Assembly: GCF_018687715.1 (NCBI RefSeq)
Contig: NC_056755.1
Span: 21,429,501 to 21,493,500 of the forward strand
DNA: 64,000 nucleotides
From: Carya illinoinensis
Taxonomy: Eukaryota > Streptophyta > Magnoliopsida > Fagales > Juglandaceae
Direction of reading: 5' to 3'
Of the stretch, positions 33,733-44,997 are shown one piece after another. The position numbers were made by a program, and so were the translations under genes. A model generated the notes under the pieces. It was not told the origin of the DNA. It was given only the letters and a program-made list of their open reading frames with translations, and made no database searches. Within the stretch, counting starts at the first letter, position 1; every line of letters starts with the position of its first letter.

Positions 33733-35410
33733 GGGTCCTACCTAACGTGAAAGGAGATAGACCATTTATGGAGTTGAAGAAAAAGCAAAGACAAGAAGTA
33801 CTTCAATGGTCTTAAGAACTACCAGCAAGAGACACTAAGTGTAGCTAGTTCAGCATCTAGGCGAGTAGGCACCGCATGGGGATCCTACTGAAATGTCTCA
33901 GGGCGAGGTAGAGACTAGAAGCTCGACCAAAGTAGGCAAGCGAGAAAAGCCACCTATTGTGAGGATGAGAACAAGAAATTAGATTGACAAAAGAGCTCAA
34001 GCAAGTTGTTCACTAACCACCCAAGGCGAGAAATGGTTGCTCACCAAAGAGGAACTACGAATAACTATTGAAGCAACCATTCACGTGAACTTTTTGAGAT
34101 AGCACAGAGGATTTCAGAAGGGTGTTAGTACCATACTCAAAGCCATACCCCAATTGAAGGATCTCATCAAGAGTGGTTCTGCAATTAAAGGTGAAGGCAT
34201 GGCAAGTTGTGTCAACTAGACACAGAAGCATGGCCCAATCCCATGTGGAGAACCTTTGTTCAAGGAGGGATGGAGGAGTTGGCGGACCGTATGGGTGTGC
34301 AGACCATACCCTAGTCACTTATCTTTGTCATCCTACAGTATGACAAGACAAGGATAAAAGACTCATGTCCAAGCATACCTGGGGTAAGAGATACGTCATA
34401 AAGGAAACCTACACCCAAAATCTACAGCCAATGAGCCAAGACATCACGATGGCTCCACTGAATGAGGAGACAATATTTTGTACTAAGATAATTATGGGAT
34501 GTCCATTGGAAATAGGGGGAGTGACTTTGGAGGCCGACTTGATTGTGTTCAGTACACTAGCTTTCGACATTATCTTAGGAGTGGATTGGTTACAGTCACT
34601 TTGCAATTATAGATTGTCATTCAAGGGCTATATCCTTTCAATTGTCGAGAATAGAAGCTAAGGTTTTTAAGGGAAGTAAACTATACGCCCTACACAAGGT
34701 TGTCACCTCAATGAAAGTCAGGAAAGAATTAGCAAAAGGGGCTGAGGCTTATCTAGTGCACTTGACCTTGAGAAAATGAATGCATAGGGAAGTAGAGGAT
34801 ATACCAATAGTAAGAGAATTTCCTAGAAGTTTTGAGGAATTGTCAGGGATGCCCCCTACTAGGGAAATAGAATTTGCAGTTGACCTAGAATTAGGAATTG
34901 TTTTGGTTCATAGGGCACCCTATAGGATGGCTCCAATAGAATTGAATGAACTAAAGGGTCAACTGTAAGAATTTTTGGTAAAATGACTCACTAGACCCAG
35001 TACCTCACCTTGGGGAGTGTCGGTATTGCTTGTGAAGAAGAATGATTGAACCCTTAGGATGTTTGTCGATTATTAGGAGTTGAATAAAGTGATCATCAAT
35101 AATAGGTACTTACTACCTAGAATAAATGACCTATTTGATCAATTGCAAGGAGCTATAATCTTTTTCAAGATCGATCTAATGTCAGAATATCATCACCTAA
35201 GAATTAAGGATGCTAACGTGTCTAAGACAGCTTTTCAGACCATATATGATCACTACGAGTTCATTGTAATGCCTTTCGGGCAAGCAACCATCCCAATAGC
35301 TTTCTTGGATCTTATGAATAGTGTTCTGACTATTCTTGGACTCATTTATGGTAGTATTCATAGATGACATCTTGATATATTCCCAAAATGCTGAGGAACA
35401 TTATAATGCC
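33733..35410 (+). pseudogene. Ty3/gypsy fragment: leader/gag remnant, protease, start of RT
   Basis: From 34365 the sequence encodes a retropepsin-like C-terminal part (GGVTLEADLIVFSTLAFDII LGVDWL). The RT start follows at 34780 (PRSFEELSGMPPTREIEF, APYRMAP), then [20 protein letters not shown] and [15 protein letters not shown] from 35080. The catalytic [14 protein letters not shown] is at about 35355-35400 in a shifted frame. Stops fall in KKND*TLRMFVDY*ELNK near 35045-35075. The coding sequence breaks off at about 35410. The first 660 bp (33733-34390) are non-coding in this copy and are repeated at 39046-39760. It runs in the opposite orientation to the gypsy fragment at 31-33 kb, so they are two separate elements. 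Confidence 0.82.
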
Positions 35411-36240
35411 CATCCTTGTGCTGGGACCTTTTGATGGGCCCCAAGGTGGACAAAGCCTTAAAGATCTTTCGTAAGTTCCAAATGGAGCAATTACAAGATC
35501 GAGAGTTAAGAAGAGTAAGGAAGCAATGCATAGATTGATGCAATCCACTTGGGACGGGTCTAGCAGGAGCCCAACATTTAAGATGGGCTTGAATGATGAA
35601 AATCCAGTTTTGATTAATTTGATATAAGCTATGAAAGAGAGCAACATGACTTAAAGACATTGGGCACTTGAAGACGTTCAACTTAGTTAATTCATTTAAA
35701 AGACTTATTTTATTAGCTTAGAATAATTCGTTTTATTATGAGAAGGATTTAAGGGCATGTTGGGAAAGTTATCATTTTGTTGAACTAGGGCTTCAAGGGG
35801 GGTTACTGTAGCATGGCACTATTCACGGTACAGTAGCTGCACCATTGTTCACTCAAGGGCATTTTTGAGAGAAAGGTTCACAAATTTTAGTTTAGAATTT
35901 TATCATGTTTTGAGAAGGTTATTTAAAGGATATAACCAACCACTTCAAAAGATCAGACATTATTGAATTTTATTGGTGAGTTAAGTTTACTCCTCTTGTT
36001 TTTAATTGAACTTTTGAACGTATCAAAGGTAAATCACAATCTTTGTGGTGTTCCTCCTTATAATCCGGGTTCTTGAGACAGGTTCTTCAACGGGTTTAGA
36101 TTTTAATATAATCTAGGTTTTTTAAACGAATTCTCAACGGGTTTAAATTCTCCATCCATTGACTTGAATTTGGCTTTTTTGAGTTTGTTTTTCCAATATT
36201 GTTGTTGGGTCTCAAAGCGAGTCGCTTGGGGTTCACATCA
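35411..36240 (+). mobile_element. Retroelement remnant: polyprotein tail and LTR-like sequence
   Basis: In shifting frames 35430-35570 reads like the C-terminal tail of a gypsy polyprotein (GPITRSRVKKSKEAMHRLMQ type, with an SR-K-KEA motif). After about 35700 there is non-coding sequence with short repeats, such as AACGGGTTTAGATTTTAAT and AACGGGTTTAAATTCT, that look like an LTR or 3' UTR. I cannot define ends. The join to the RT fragment at 35410 skips RNase H and integrase, so a deletion lies there. Confidence 0.45.
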
Positions 36241-39045
36241 CCTTTAGAATATGATTTTAAGAAAATAAAGGGGAGTTATCGTTTGTTTTCAAATTTCTTT
36301 TCCTTCCATACCAGGATACAAAAAACATCATGTTTATAATTAAAACACGCTTCTTAATTTAAAAGGCTACAGAGGAAAACATTAAATTTTATAATTAAAG
36401 TGTCTTGTACAAAACTTTGTGCTTAGGCTTCCGTGCTTGTCCCCTTGGGCCATGTCTGTCCTAATGCATCATGCTCATCTTATCCCTAAGAGGGCACACA
36501 TAAAAACTAAAACGAGTCGGTGACTCGTAAGCATTACTTTATACGCTTAAAATATAACAACATAGGTTTTTAGTCATGCATTCATCACTCCATACATACC
36601 ATACATAAATATTCATTTCATTTTAAAACGTTGTGAGGTGGGGTTTTTCTTAAAAAGGTTTTTTTTTTTTTTGTAAAACAGTTCCCCATGCCTCGCTGCC
36701 TTCATTTCTTAAAGAGTCTTATCATGCATACATCATTTCTTAACATACATACATTCTTTCTTATCACTTTCATTGACCGTTGCACACTGTTACACCCCAT
36801 GTGTGAGGGTTAGCGGTCTTTTGGACCTTGATTTAGCCCATTACGGGTTAGGAATCCATTCTGTTAGGGTGCACTTAATTAAGTAGTTGATTAAGTGTAA
36901 AAATTGCATGATTAAGCTGTTTAAGTGAATTAATTGTTTAACCAAAAAAATAGTTAAGCACTTAATTATGTAGTTGATTAGTCAATTGATAAATTCTGAT
37001 AATTTACACTTGAAAAGATTTATTATACATCTAGCGCTACAAAAACTTGATCAGTTTATAATTTCGACTTCCAAGCATAGAAGCTGTCAAAGTAATACGA
37101 GGGTAAATCTCAAGATCGATTTCATAGGGACAAAGGGAATTAAGCAAACATTAATATCTCAGTCCTAACTATGGCAACAACATTTTCTGAAAAGGAAAAT
37201 GAAGCTTCAACTAAAAGGGTATAGCAATGAACAAATAAAAAAAGGATGTGAAATAAACTTCAAGTATTAATCACTATATGTATCAACTCAAAATGATGAC
37301 TATTTATCAAAGGGGCATGGATTGGTTTAAGAGTGAAGGTAATGGTTGTTTGGGAAGTTTAAAACAAGTAAAATTGAAAATAAAAGTGAATCTATACTTC
37401 TAAAATTACCAAAACTAAGAGGTTTAAAGAAAGTGTGTAGCAAATGAATTGAACTTGTAGGAAACAATAAAACAAACACTTGGGATATAATTTTCACCCA
37501 TTGATTTGGTGATGGGTTTACTTTTCTTTTCCTCCTCTCTCAACCATTCTCTCATTCCTAGAAGTTATGGTTGGATAATATAGCAATGAACCACAATATT
37601 TGGCCTAATAAAATGTCTTGACAGATTATATAACAACTATAAAACAATGAAAGAAAACCATCAAAGTCTTGTTACTTGTTCAAATATCAATTGTGCTTTT
37701 ACGTCTACAACTAAGCTAAATCAAGAACAAAGTACTTCAATTCCTTCTAGATACAAACTGAAATATACTTCAACAAGTTAATCATAAAAATACATAACAT
37801 TGAAGAAAATCCAACCCAAAATAGTCATGGGTTACTCCTTGAATCCCTATCTAAAAGTCTAGCCTATCATCTCTATATTAGCAAAATGCCCAAAAGGAAT
37901 GAACCCTAACATTTGAAATCATTGTCTAAACAAAATTGCAGAAGTTGAAAATAAAATAAAAACCCATGCCAATGTTACGGAAAAGGGGAAAAAGAGAAAA
38001 ACTTGGGCCGCGAGAATATCATCACCCCTTGCGTAAAACGTTCCCTCCCCCCCTCCCAAAAAAAAAAACTAAAAAAACAGCGTCGACCAAAAATAAAATA
38101 ATCCTCAAGAAAACATTCACTGATCCAAATACAACTCATCCCCTCCTTAAGGAGATCCACACCGACCAAGAAAAACTGTTGTGATTCTCTCCTGTGAGGC
38201 CACGTTCTCATTGCTTTTCGTGTGCGTGAGTTGGTTGGCTGCAGACCGAGCTGAGGAACACTCTGCCGCTGCTGTTTCCATGAGGCCACGCTCCAGTACA
38301 CTCCCAGCTCTAAGTGTGTGGTCCTCTTATTTTTTTGTCAGCTAGTTCAATTGATAGCCATTTTCTAAAAATGTCCTACATCAATTAGGATTAAGTTTTC
38401 ACAATGGGAGGAGAAAAATTGAGATATTAATTTTGATGTGGCCTAGATGTATAATAAATCTTTTCAAGTGTAAATTATCAGAATTTATCAATTGATTAAT
38501 CAACTACATAATTAAGTGCTTAACTATTTTTTTGGTTAAACAATTAATTCACTTAAACAGCTTAATCATGCAATTTTTGCACTTTATCAAGCACTGGGTG
38601 CACTACCAGTACTACTTACCCGGCATTACAATTTGCCCAGTCCAGTCATTTGGTACCTTTATTCGTTCATTCATGTGGCCTTTATGTATTTTCATACATT
38701 AAAGCATTCAGTCCTTTCATTCGTTTAAGTTCTTTTAGTGCTTTCAGTTCTTTCATTTTGTGAAAATACATACAGTACTTATCACGTATATCATCAATTC
38801 ACATGCATACACTTACATATTTGGGGTGCATAAAAAGGGATTACCAAGGAGGGCCGTTACGTACTTATGCTTGAAAACTTATATTTAACATTCTTTCGTA
38901 AAACGTGTTTCGTGTCATTTAGTAAAGCATCTTATAGGAAAAATATTTCATTTTCATTTTCATTTATTTAAAAAACTCTAAAAGAGTATAAATGTAATAC
39001 TTACCTGGACTCCATGCCATACTCATTTCATGCAGTCCAAGGGTC
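36241..39045 (+). mobile_element. Gypsy-type LTR (family of 62128), split by an inserted element
   Basis: The stretches 36241-36874 and 38591-39045 align in order with 62160-62845 and 62845-63500 of the LTR at the window end. Shared blocks include AGGATACAAAA..CATGTTTATA, CAGTTCCCCATGCCTCGCTGCCTTC, GGTGCACTACCAGTACTACT and CTCTA(A/G)AAGAGTAT. The first 30 bases of the family LTR are missing here. At 39045 the sequence leaves the LTR alignment and enters a gypsy leader/gag-region repeat. Between the two parts lies an inserted inverted-repeat element (36875-38590). Confidence 0.75.
36875..38590. mobile_element. 1.7-kb element with 148-bp near-identical inverted repeats
   Basis: The left arm 36887-37034 and right arm 38443-38590 are reverse complements with very few mismatches over 148 bp (start TTGATTAAGTG versus TTGATAAAGTG, end ACATCTAG). 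The left side carries 13 extra bases (CTTAATTAAGTAG) next to the arm. The interior of about 1.4 kb has no protein-like frame. It sits inside an LTR whose uninterrupted relative reads GGTGCAGCATTAGGTGCAC, which locates the insertion site. A possible target duplication is only GCA. It could be a Mutator-like or foldback element; the superfamily is open. Confidence 0.75.
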
Positions 39046-39800
39046 CTACCTGACATGAAAAGAGAGAGACCATTTGTGGAGTTGAAGGAAAGCCAAAGAT
39101 GAGAAGGACTCCAATGATCTTAAGAACCAGTAACAAGAGACACCGAGTGCAGCTAATTCAACATCTGAGTGAGTAGACACTACATGGGGATCCAACTAAT
39201 ATATCCCAAAGTGAGGTCGAGATGAGGAACTCGACGATGGTAAGCAAGTGAGAAAAACCATCTACTGTGAGGATAAGAACAAGAAATCAAAGGATGAATG
39301 AGCTCAAGCGAGTTGTGCACCAACTACCCAAAGCGAGAAAGGGTTACTCGCCAAAGAGGAATTACGATCAACAATTGATGCAACCAGTCATGAAAACTTT
39401 CTAGGATAGCACAGAAGAGTTGAGAAGGATGTCAGTACCATACTCAACCATAACCCATCCAAAAGGTCTTGTCAGAAGTGGGTCTGAAATTAAAGGTGAA
39501 AGCACGACAAGCCATATTAATTGGATGCAGAAGCATGGCCCAACGCCATGTGAAGAACCCCTGTTCAATGAGGGATGGAGGAGTTGGTGGACCGTATGGG
39601 TGTACTGACCATACATGGGTTACCTATCTCTATCATTCTGCAGTATGAAAAGATAAGGATGAAAGGGTCTTATCTAAGCATACTTAGAGTCAGAGATACA
39701 TCAAAAATGACATCTAACATTTCCACTCTATTTAAAGAATTTGGACATGGAACAAGATCTCCCTTTTGAGACCCCTTATTCACCGAAAGAGCTTGAGAAT
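39046..39800 (+). repeat. Second copy of the gypsy leader/gag-region repeat
   Basis: It aligns with 33733-34400 in the same orientation: both begin GGGTCCTACCT, share GACCATTT(A/G)TGGAGTTGAAG and AGGGATGGAGGAGTTGG(C/T)GGACCGTATGGGTGT, and then diverge. This copy lacks the protease and RT that follow the first. It directly follows the truncated LTR at 39045. All frames are closed. Confidence 0.7.
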
Positions 39801-40184
39801 GTGACTTCTTGGGAAAAGTAAGTAGCAAGGAGACAACAAGGAGACTTCTAACATAGAAATGTAGATTAACTTATGAGATAGTGCTAGATAATGGGGGTGA
39901 ATGTTGTGTCTGAGAGGCATTGCATCATCTCTGTAATCTTATTTTTCTGCTTCTAAGAGAAATAAATATTTTTAGCATTATTTTTCTAATTATATTTACT
40001 CTCTGATTTCTGATGCTTATAACGTTTTCGGTGCTTTTAACTGTTTTCTACTATTGATGTTGATATCTTGTGGGAGCCTGGATACCTCTGTATGTGTGTG
40101 TATATGAGGAGTTAGTGAGAGTCTATCATCATGGTACAAGACGGAGAATTCCTTGAAACCATTCCATGAAGCATTACCAAGAAC

Positions 40185-40342
40185 ATCATACGGGAAGGAG
40201 AATATCTCGTAGGGAGTAGGGTGAAATGATGCCGTACTTAGGGCTATTAATCCCGGCCGGATTATCATACGGGAAGGAGAATATCTCGTAGGAAGTAGGG
40301 TGAAATGATGCCATACTTAAGGCTGTTTATCCCGACCGGATT
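40185..40342. repeat. 79-bp tandem duplication across a hAT insertion boundary
   Basis: The copies 40185-40263 and 40264-40342 both start ATCATACGGGAAGGAG and differ at a few positions. Each contains the same flank, the 8-bp target CC(G/A)TACTT and the first bases of the hAT-like element (AGGGCTATTAATCCC versus AAGGCTGTTTATCCC). Confidence 0.85.
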
Positions 40343-43016
40343 TTTCGGAATTCGGTTATACCGGATTCAGGTTCCGGTTATACCGGATTCAGGTTCCGGT
40401 TTTCCGCCCGGGTCAAATTCGAGCTGGCACCCGGATTTGAAAAACCAGATTAATCCGGTTCGGGTACCAGATTTTAAATCTGGGACCCGAGTTTAAAACC
40501 CGGTACCTGGGTTTTATAAACTAAAAAAAAAAAAAAAAAACCCTACTTCTATTCTAGCGCCGCCTCTCTCTCTCTCTCTCTCATCCCTTCAAGCACTAGT
40601 GCTTTTGTTTTGTCCGGAACCTTCTTTTGATTGAGCGGCTCACCGATCATCTTCTTCTTTTGATCCTGCAATTCATTGAACGGTGGAAGTGCTTTCGGAT
40701 CCAAGGGATTATAACTTATTTCCGTTTGGGTATGTTTTCTTTATTCCCTCTGTTGTGTTCTCTATTTGTTGATTTTGGGGTTTTTTTTTTTTTTTTTTTT
40801 GAGAATGTTTGAATGTATGATGAGTATTTTTATGTAGATTTGTTTGAATGTTTGAGGAGTATTCTGTTAGCTGCAAAATACTAGAGCCGTGGTTAATGGG
40901 TTATTATTATTTGGAGGAATGAGTTTAGATCTAAAGAATGCTAGAGCCGTGGGTAATGGGTTTAGATCTGCAAAATGCTAAGAAAAAAATTGTTGAGTAT
41001 GTTGAATATGTTTCAAAAGTATGGCAATATTCTTTACTTCATTTGGGATATGCATGCAGTGCCCAATTTCTTAGCAATATTTAATGAAATTTTGAAGTTG
41101 TGGGTATTTATCTGTTGAAAATAATTTGTGGGCAAGAACAAGTATATATGCATGGATGGCTATGTTTTAAGGAAAATCTGAAGGAAGTGATATAGATTAT
41201 GATGTGAACAGCTTGTATGTAACACCTAATCATTATGAGCTTGATCTTGAGTAAAACTGCTCAAAAAGTGTGGACATTATGATTGGTGTAATTACCAGTC
41301 TTAAGTAAATTAATGATCTTGGATATGGTTGACGTACATGCAATATTTATAAATATCAAAATAATGCTTTATTGATCTATACCTAATCATCATGATTAAT
41401 TATATCCCAAGCAAGTGTTGCATTCAAGCACACATCATTGTACTATTATTTGATTCCTTGCTTCTATTTTCTTTGTGCATCAAAATATGATACCAAACAG
41501 ATCAAAAGTTGGTTTATAGAAATTGCATTTTGCCATGCTTTGCTAAATTTTTTGGGATCTGCTATTTGTTGAGAAGATGGTTTTGATTTTCTTTTTTGAA
41601 ATTTTTTGGCCAGCGAGATGCCTCATCCAAAGGGGGGTAATTTTTTCACCTGCCCAATCCTTTTACTGAAAACATACAAGATGGTTTGCTTTCATGAGTG
41701 AATTGAAAACAACTGTAATAAGGAGTTACAGCAATACAAAGACTCTGAGAAATCCAAAGAAGAAAATTGCAATCATGAGTTGGCCCATAATTTAAGAAGG
41801 TGCCAACCTCCACCACATGTTAAGGCCTTAAATTTCAAGTGGTCAATGAGTTTGGATTCAACCTTTTACATATGAAGCTTGCACCAAATGCCATTTGTTT
41901 GTTAAGCGGCACATAAATTTAGTAGTCTTTTTTTTCAACCAAAAGGCAATAGTAACTATCAAAAAGTAACTTTTAACTTAAGTTGTAGCTCAAACCCGAA
42001 GAGAAAAACAACCAAAATGAGAAACAAAGTGAAAAGACTTGGTGATTCTCAAGATCAGTCTCCCAACTAATATTCTTAGAATGCTGCGTGCGTGTGTTTG
42101 AGCTTGTGTTTGTGGTTGTCATAACTTTGGCAGGGAAAATGGGTTGGACCTGGTTGGTATATGGCTTGTTTTTTGGCTTAAATCTGGTCAAACTTCTTGT
42201 TCAATGACTTAAGTTTTATATCACTATTGTTTCTTATATTTTTTTTTTTTATTTGTAATGTCATTATCTTTTGTTCTTGTAGGACATGTTATTCCATTTT
42301 TGGCTTGGACACTTTCTTTATCTTTACTATTATTATTATTGTTGTTGTTGTTAGTATTATTACTATTATTTTTGCTTGGAACTTTTAACTTTTAGATTAG
42401 TCCAGTCAATATGGGTGGGGAAGTTGGAGCATATACTGTAGTCAACAAATTGGACTTAGACACCGAAAGTGATGGTTATATATCTTTTATGTTTAAGTAG
42501 TGGAGTATACATATAAGTGTTAATGGGGATTGTGAAAATAGACCCATCGCATAAGATCCAAATGGAGCAGTGAAGAAAGAGATCTGGATCTAGCAAGAGT
42601 ATTGCAGAAACTCTTCTGATTGAACTGATGATGATACAATGGCTTGTAATTTTTTATTTTGTAATGTAATTAAATACCAAATAATGTAATATGAAGTGGG
42701 TTATAAATATTGAATTTCTATTTTTTAGATGCATTTAGTTAAAAAGATAATCAGTTTTTTATATATAAAAAAATATTTTTCAAATGTAATAGAATATAGG
42801 CTTTAGATTAAAACAAAAATGCTTTACAAGAACATCTTTGTCTGGGAAAAAAATTTTATGGTATATAGCCTTTGTAGTGGTTAAAAAAAAAAAACCGGGT
42901 AAAGGCCGGAACCCGGATTCCCGGGTTATAAAAACTTGAATTCATCCGAGTTTTGGCCCGAGTCATAGCCAGGTATATCTAGATACCCGATCCGAAACCC
43001 GGATGAACAATCCTAA
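40319..43016. mobile_element. Non-autonomous hAT element, 2.7 kb
   Basis: The left end AAGGCTGTTTATCCC and the right end (reverse complement TTAGGATTGTTCATCC) form an imperfect inverted repeat of about 15 bp. The flanks are CCATACTT (40311-40318) and CCGTACTT (43017-43024), an 8-bp target duplication with one mismatch. The extra copy of the left flank upstream reads CCGTACTT exactly. Both subterminal zones are rich in CCGGAT/CCCGG motifs and poly(A) runs. The interior has a CT run (about 40565-40582) and an exon-like stretch to about 40730 but no transposase. Confidence 0.8.
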
Positions 43017-43024
43017 CCGTACTT

Positions 43025-44691
43025 AGCCTCACCTAATAGTCGAGACGTGGGATCCCCCGATGTATCACATGCTGGTCTCTTTGAGTCAGTTGTGGTCGAG
43101 TAGAGTAGCATCTTAAGGGCAATAAGTTTAAGTGTGTGCTGATGAGCAAGAGTGTGCCTTTGAGCAACTATGTACTTGTGAGCAAATGTGTGCCTATGAG
43201 TAGTGGTGGAAGTGCCTATGAGTACAAAATAATACTTGACCCAATACTGATTTTTATAGGTTTTTCTATTACATGGAGATGGGTAACTCCTCGCCATAAA
43301 AGTATTAGTGAGTTTTTATCTATTTTGCATAAAGACAGGGCTACGTCTCCAAAAAGTGATTTCTCGTCATGCATATATATAGATATGTTTTCACTAAGGA
43401 TTATTCCTCACTGGCTATTCTGAGGATACATGAATATGCAAGAGAGAGGGTGATACCTCCCCATGCACTTACTCGTACTTCCATTATTTACATGAAATAT
43501 TTTCATTGTATCTCTTATAGCATTTTATTTCATTAATGGTCTTGTCATAGCTACCTAATTTACCTATAGTTTTATCTCGAAATCATCGACTTTGGTGCAA
43601 GTTCAAATCCCAATATGATGCCTGAGAAAGAGGAGTCAATCTCGCCTGAGTCTTGACCAAGGAGACTAGGACCATCTTAGCATTAGAATTCACCATAGCT
43701 ACTTTGTACCCTTTGTAGGATGTTCACAACCGAGCCAAGCGTTCATTTGTAACTTAGTTGGCTGATTGTGGCAACTAACCCTATGTATTCTTTAACAATA
43801 TAATGTTTTGAGGATATGAAAGGCGAGAAGCCCTTTTTACGAAGTTTAGATTCTGGTACATACATACTTGATCATATGGATGACTAACTGTGTCCCATTT
43901 ATATTTTCGTTGTAATTGAACCAACTCCATACACGTGTACTTTCCTTTGGATTACTACAAGCTTGACCATTCTTCTGGATGACCAATCGGCCAACATCTT
44001 TGGCATCACAATACCTCACCTAATCTTTCATGAGGGACGAGGTGCCACATATTTAATATTATCTCATAAATTTCAATTGACTTGCCAAAAATATTAACCC
44101 ACCAATACTATCCAAAATCATCAACTACACCTTAACTGGTCTTAAAATAAACTTTTACAGCCAAATGAAAATTGTCCGATAGACCTCAATTTAACTTCTA
44201 AAAATATTGGCTCATTAAAACCTTCAAAAATCATTGTCTAAACCACATTCCCAAAAATTATAACTTGTGGACTTACCCATCTATATGGACTTGTAAATTT
44301 ATTTATACTCCATTTAGTATAACATATTTTTTCATGTTTTCCTAGAGAAATATTTTGACCTCCATTTGTATGGGCCATAGATCAAAGAAATAGAAAATAC
44401 ATGAATTCCAAACCATTATACACTAACATTAAAAATAGAGAAATATTTTAATTACAAAGAGATTCCACAAAAGTAAAACAACAAATTGATACAACTTGAT
44501 GTGGTACATTAGATTTTAAAGTTACTTCTATCGTAAAATAGATCTAACGTATTATATAAAATCATGTCAATTATATATTTATTTATATATAATCTTTTTG
44601 TGACTATAACATAATATTACCAGAGATAGAGACCGAAAGCACATCAAAATGGAGTTGTGACCACCATGCCAACATTAAGCCACTTAATGCC
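43025..44691. other. Gene-free interval
   Basis: There are no protein-like frames. It holds a second copy of a dispersed repeat (44430-44620, inverted relative to 28080-28250) and short word repeats such as GTGAGCAA/ATGAGCAA at 43130-43200. Confidence 0.5.
44430..44620 (-). repeat. Dispersed repeat, copy 2 (see 28080)
   Basis: It shares, in reverse complement and in the same order, the AGAGATTCCACAAAAGTAAA start, the TGATGTGGTACATTAGATTTTAAAG region and the poly-AT blocks of 28080-28250. Ends were not resolved. Confidence 0.6.
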
Positions 44692-44905
44692 TCGTTTGTT
44701 TTCAGAAATAAGATGAGATAGATTGATATTAAAGTTAAAAGTTGAATAAAATATTATTTTAATATTATTTTTGTATTGGAATTTAAAAAGTTTGAATTGT
44801 TTATTTTATTTTATATAAAAAATTAAAAAAGATGTAATGATTAAGATGAGATTAAATGAGATGAAATTTTTCTGAAAATAATAAAATAAACAAATATAAT
44901 GGTTT
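44692..44905. mobile_element. AT-rich MITE-like repeat, second copy
   Basis: It begins GCCTCGTTTGTTTTCAGAAATAAGATGAGATAG and contains GAATAAAATATTATTTTAATATTATTTTTG, then ends with GAGATGAAATTTTTCTG. The GAGATGA ends and the core match the repeat at 19131-19330. Confidence 0.55.
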
Positions 44906-44997
44906 AAAAAAGACAAAACATAATGCTCTCGAGAATGTCGCGTGCTTTATCTTTTGAGATAATGGTTTAAAAAATAAATAGAGCATTCGGGTCAAGC

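Noticed and set aside
43100..43230. GTGAGCAA/ATGAGCAA word repeats as a possible CRISPR-like or satellite array
   Set aside because: The units are short, irregular and degenerate, with no spacer structure. CRISPR is not expected in a plant nuclear genome.
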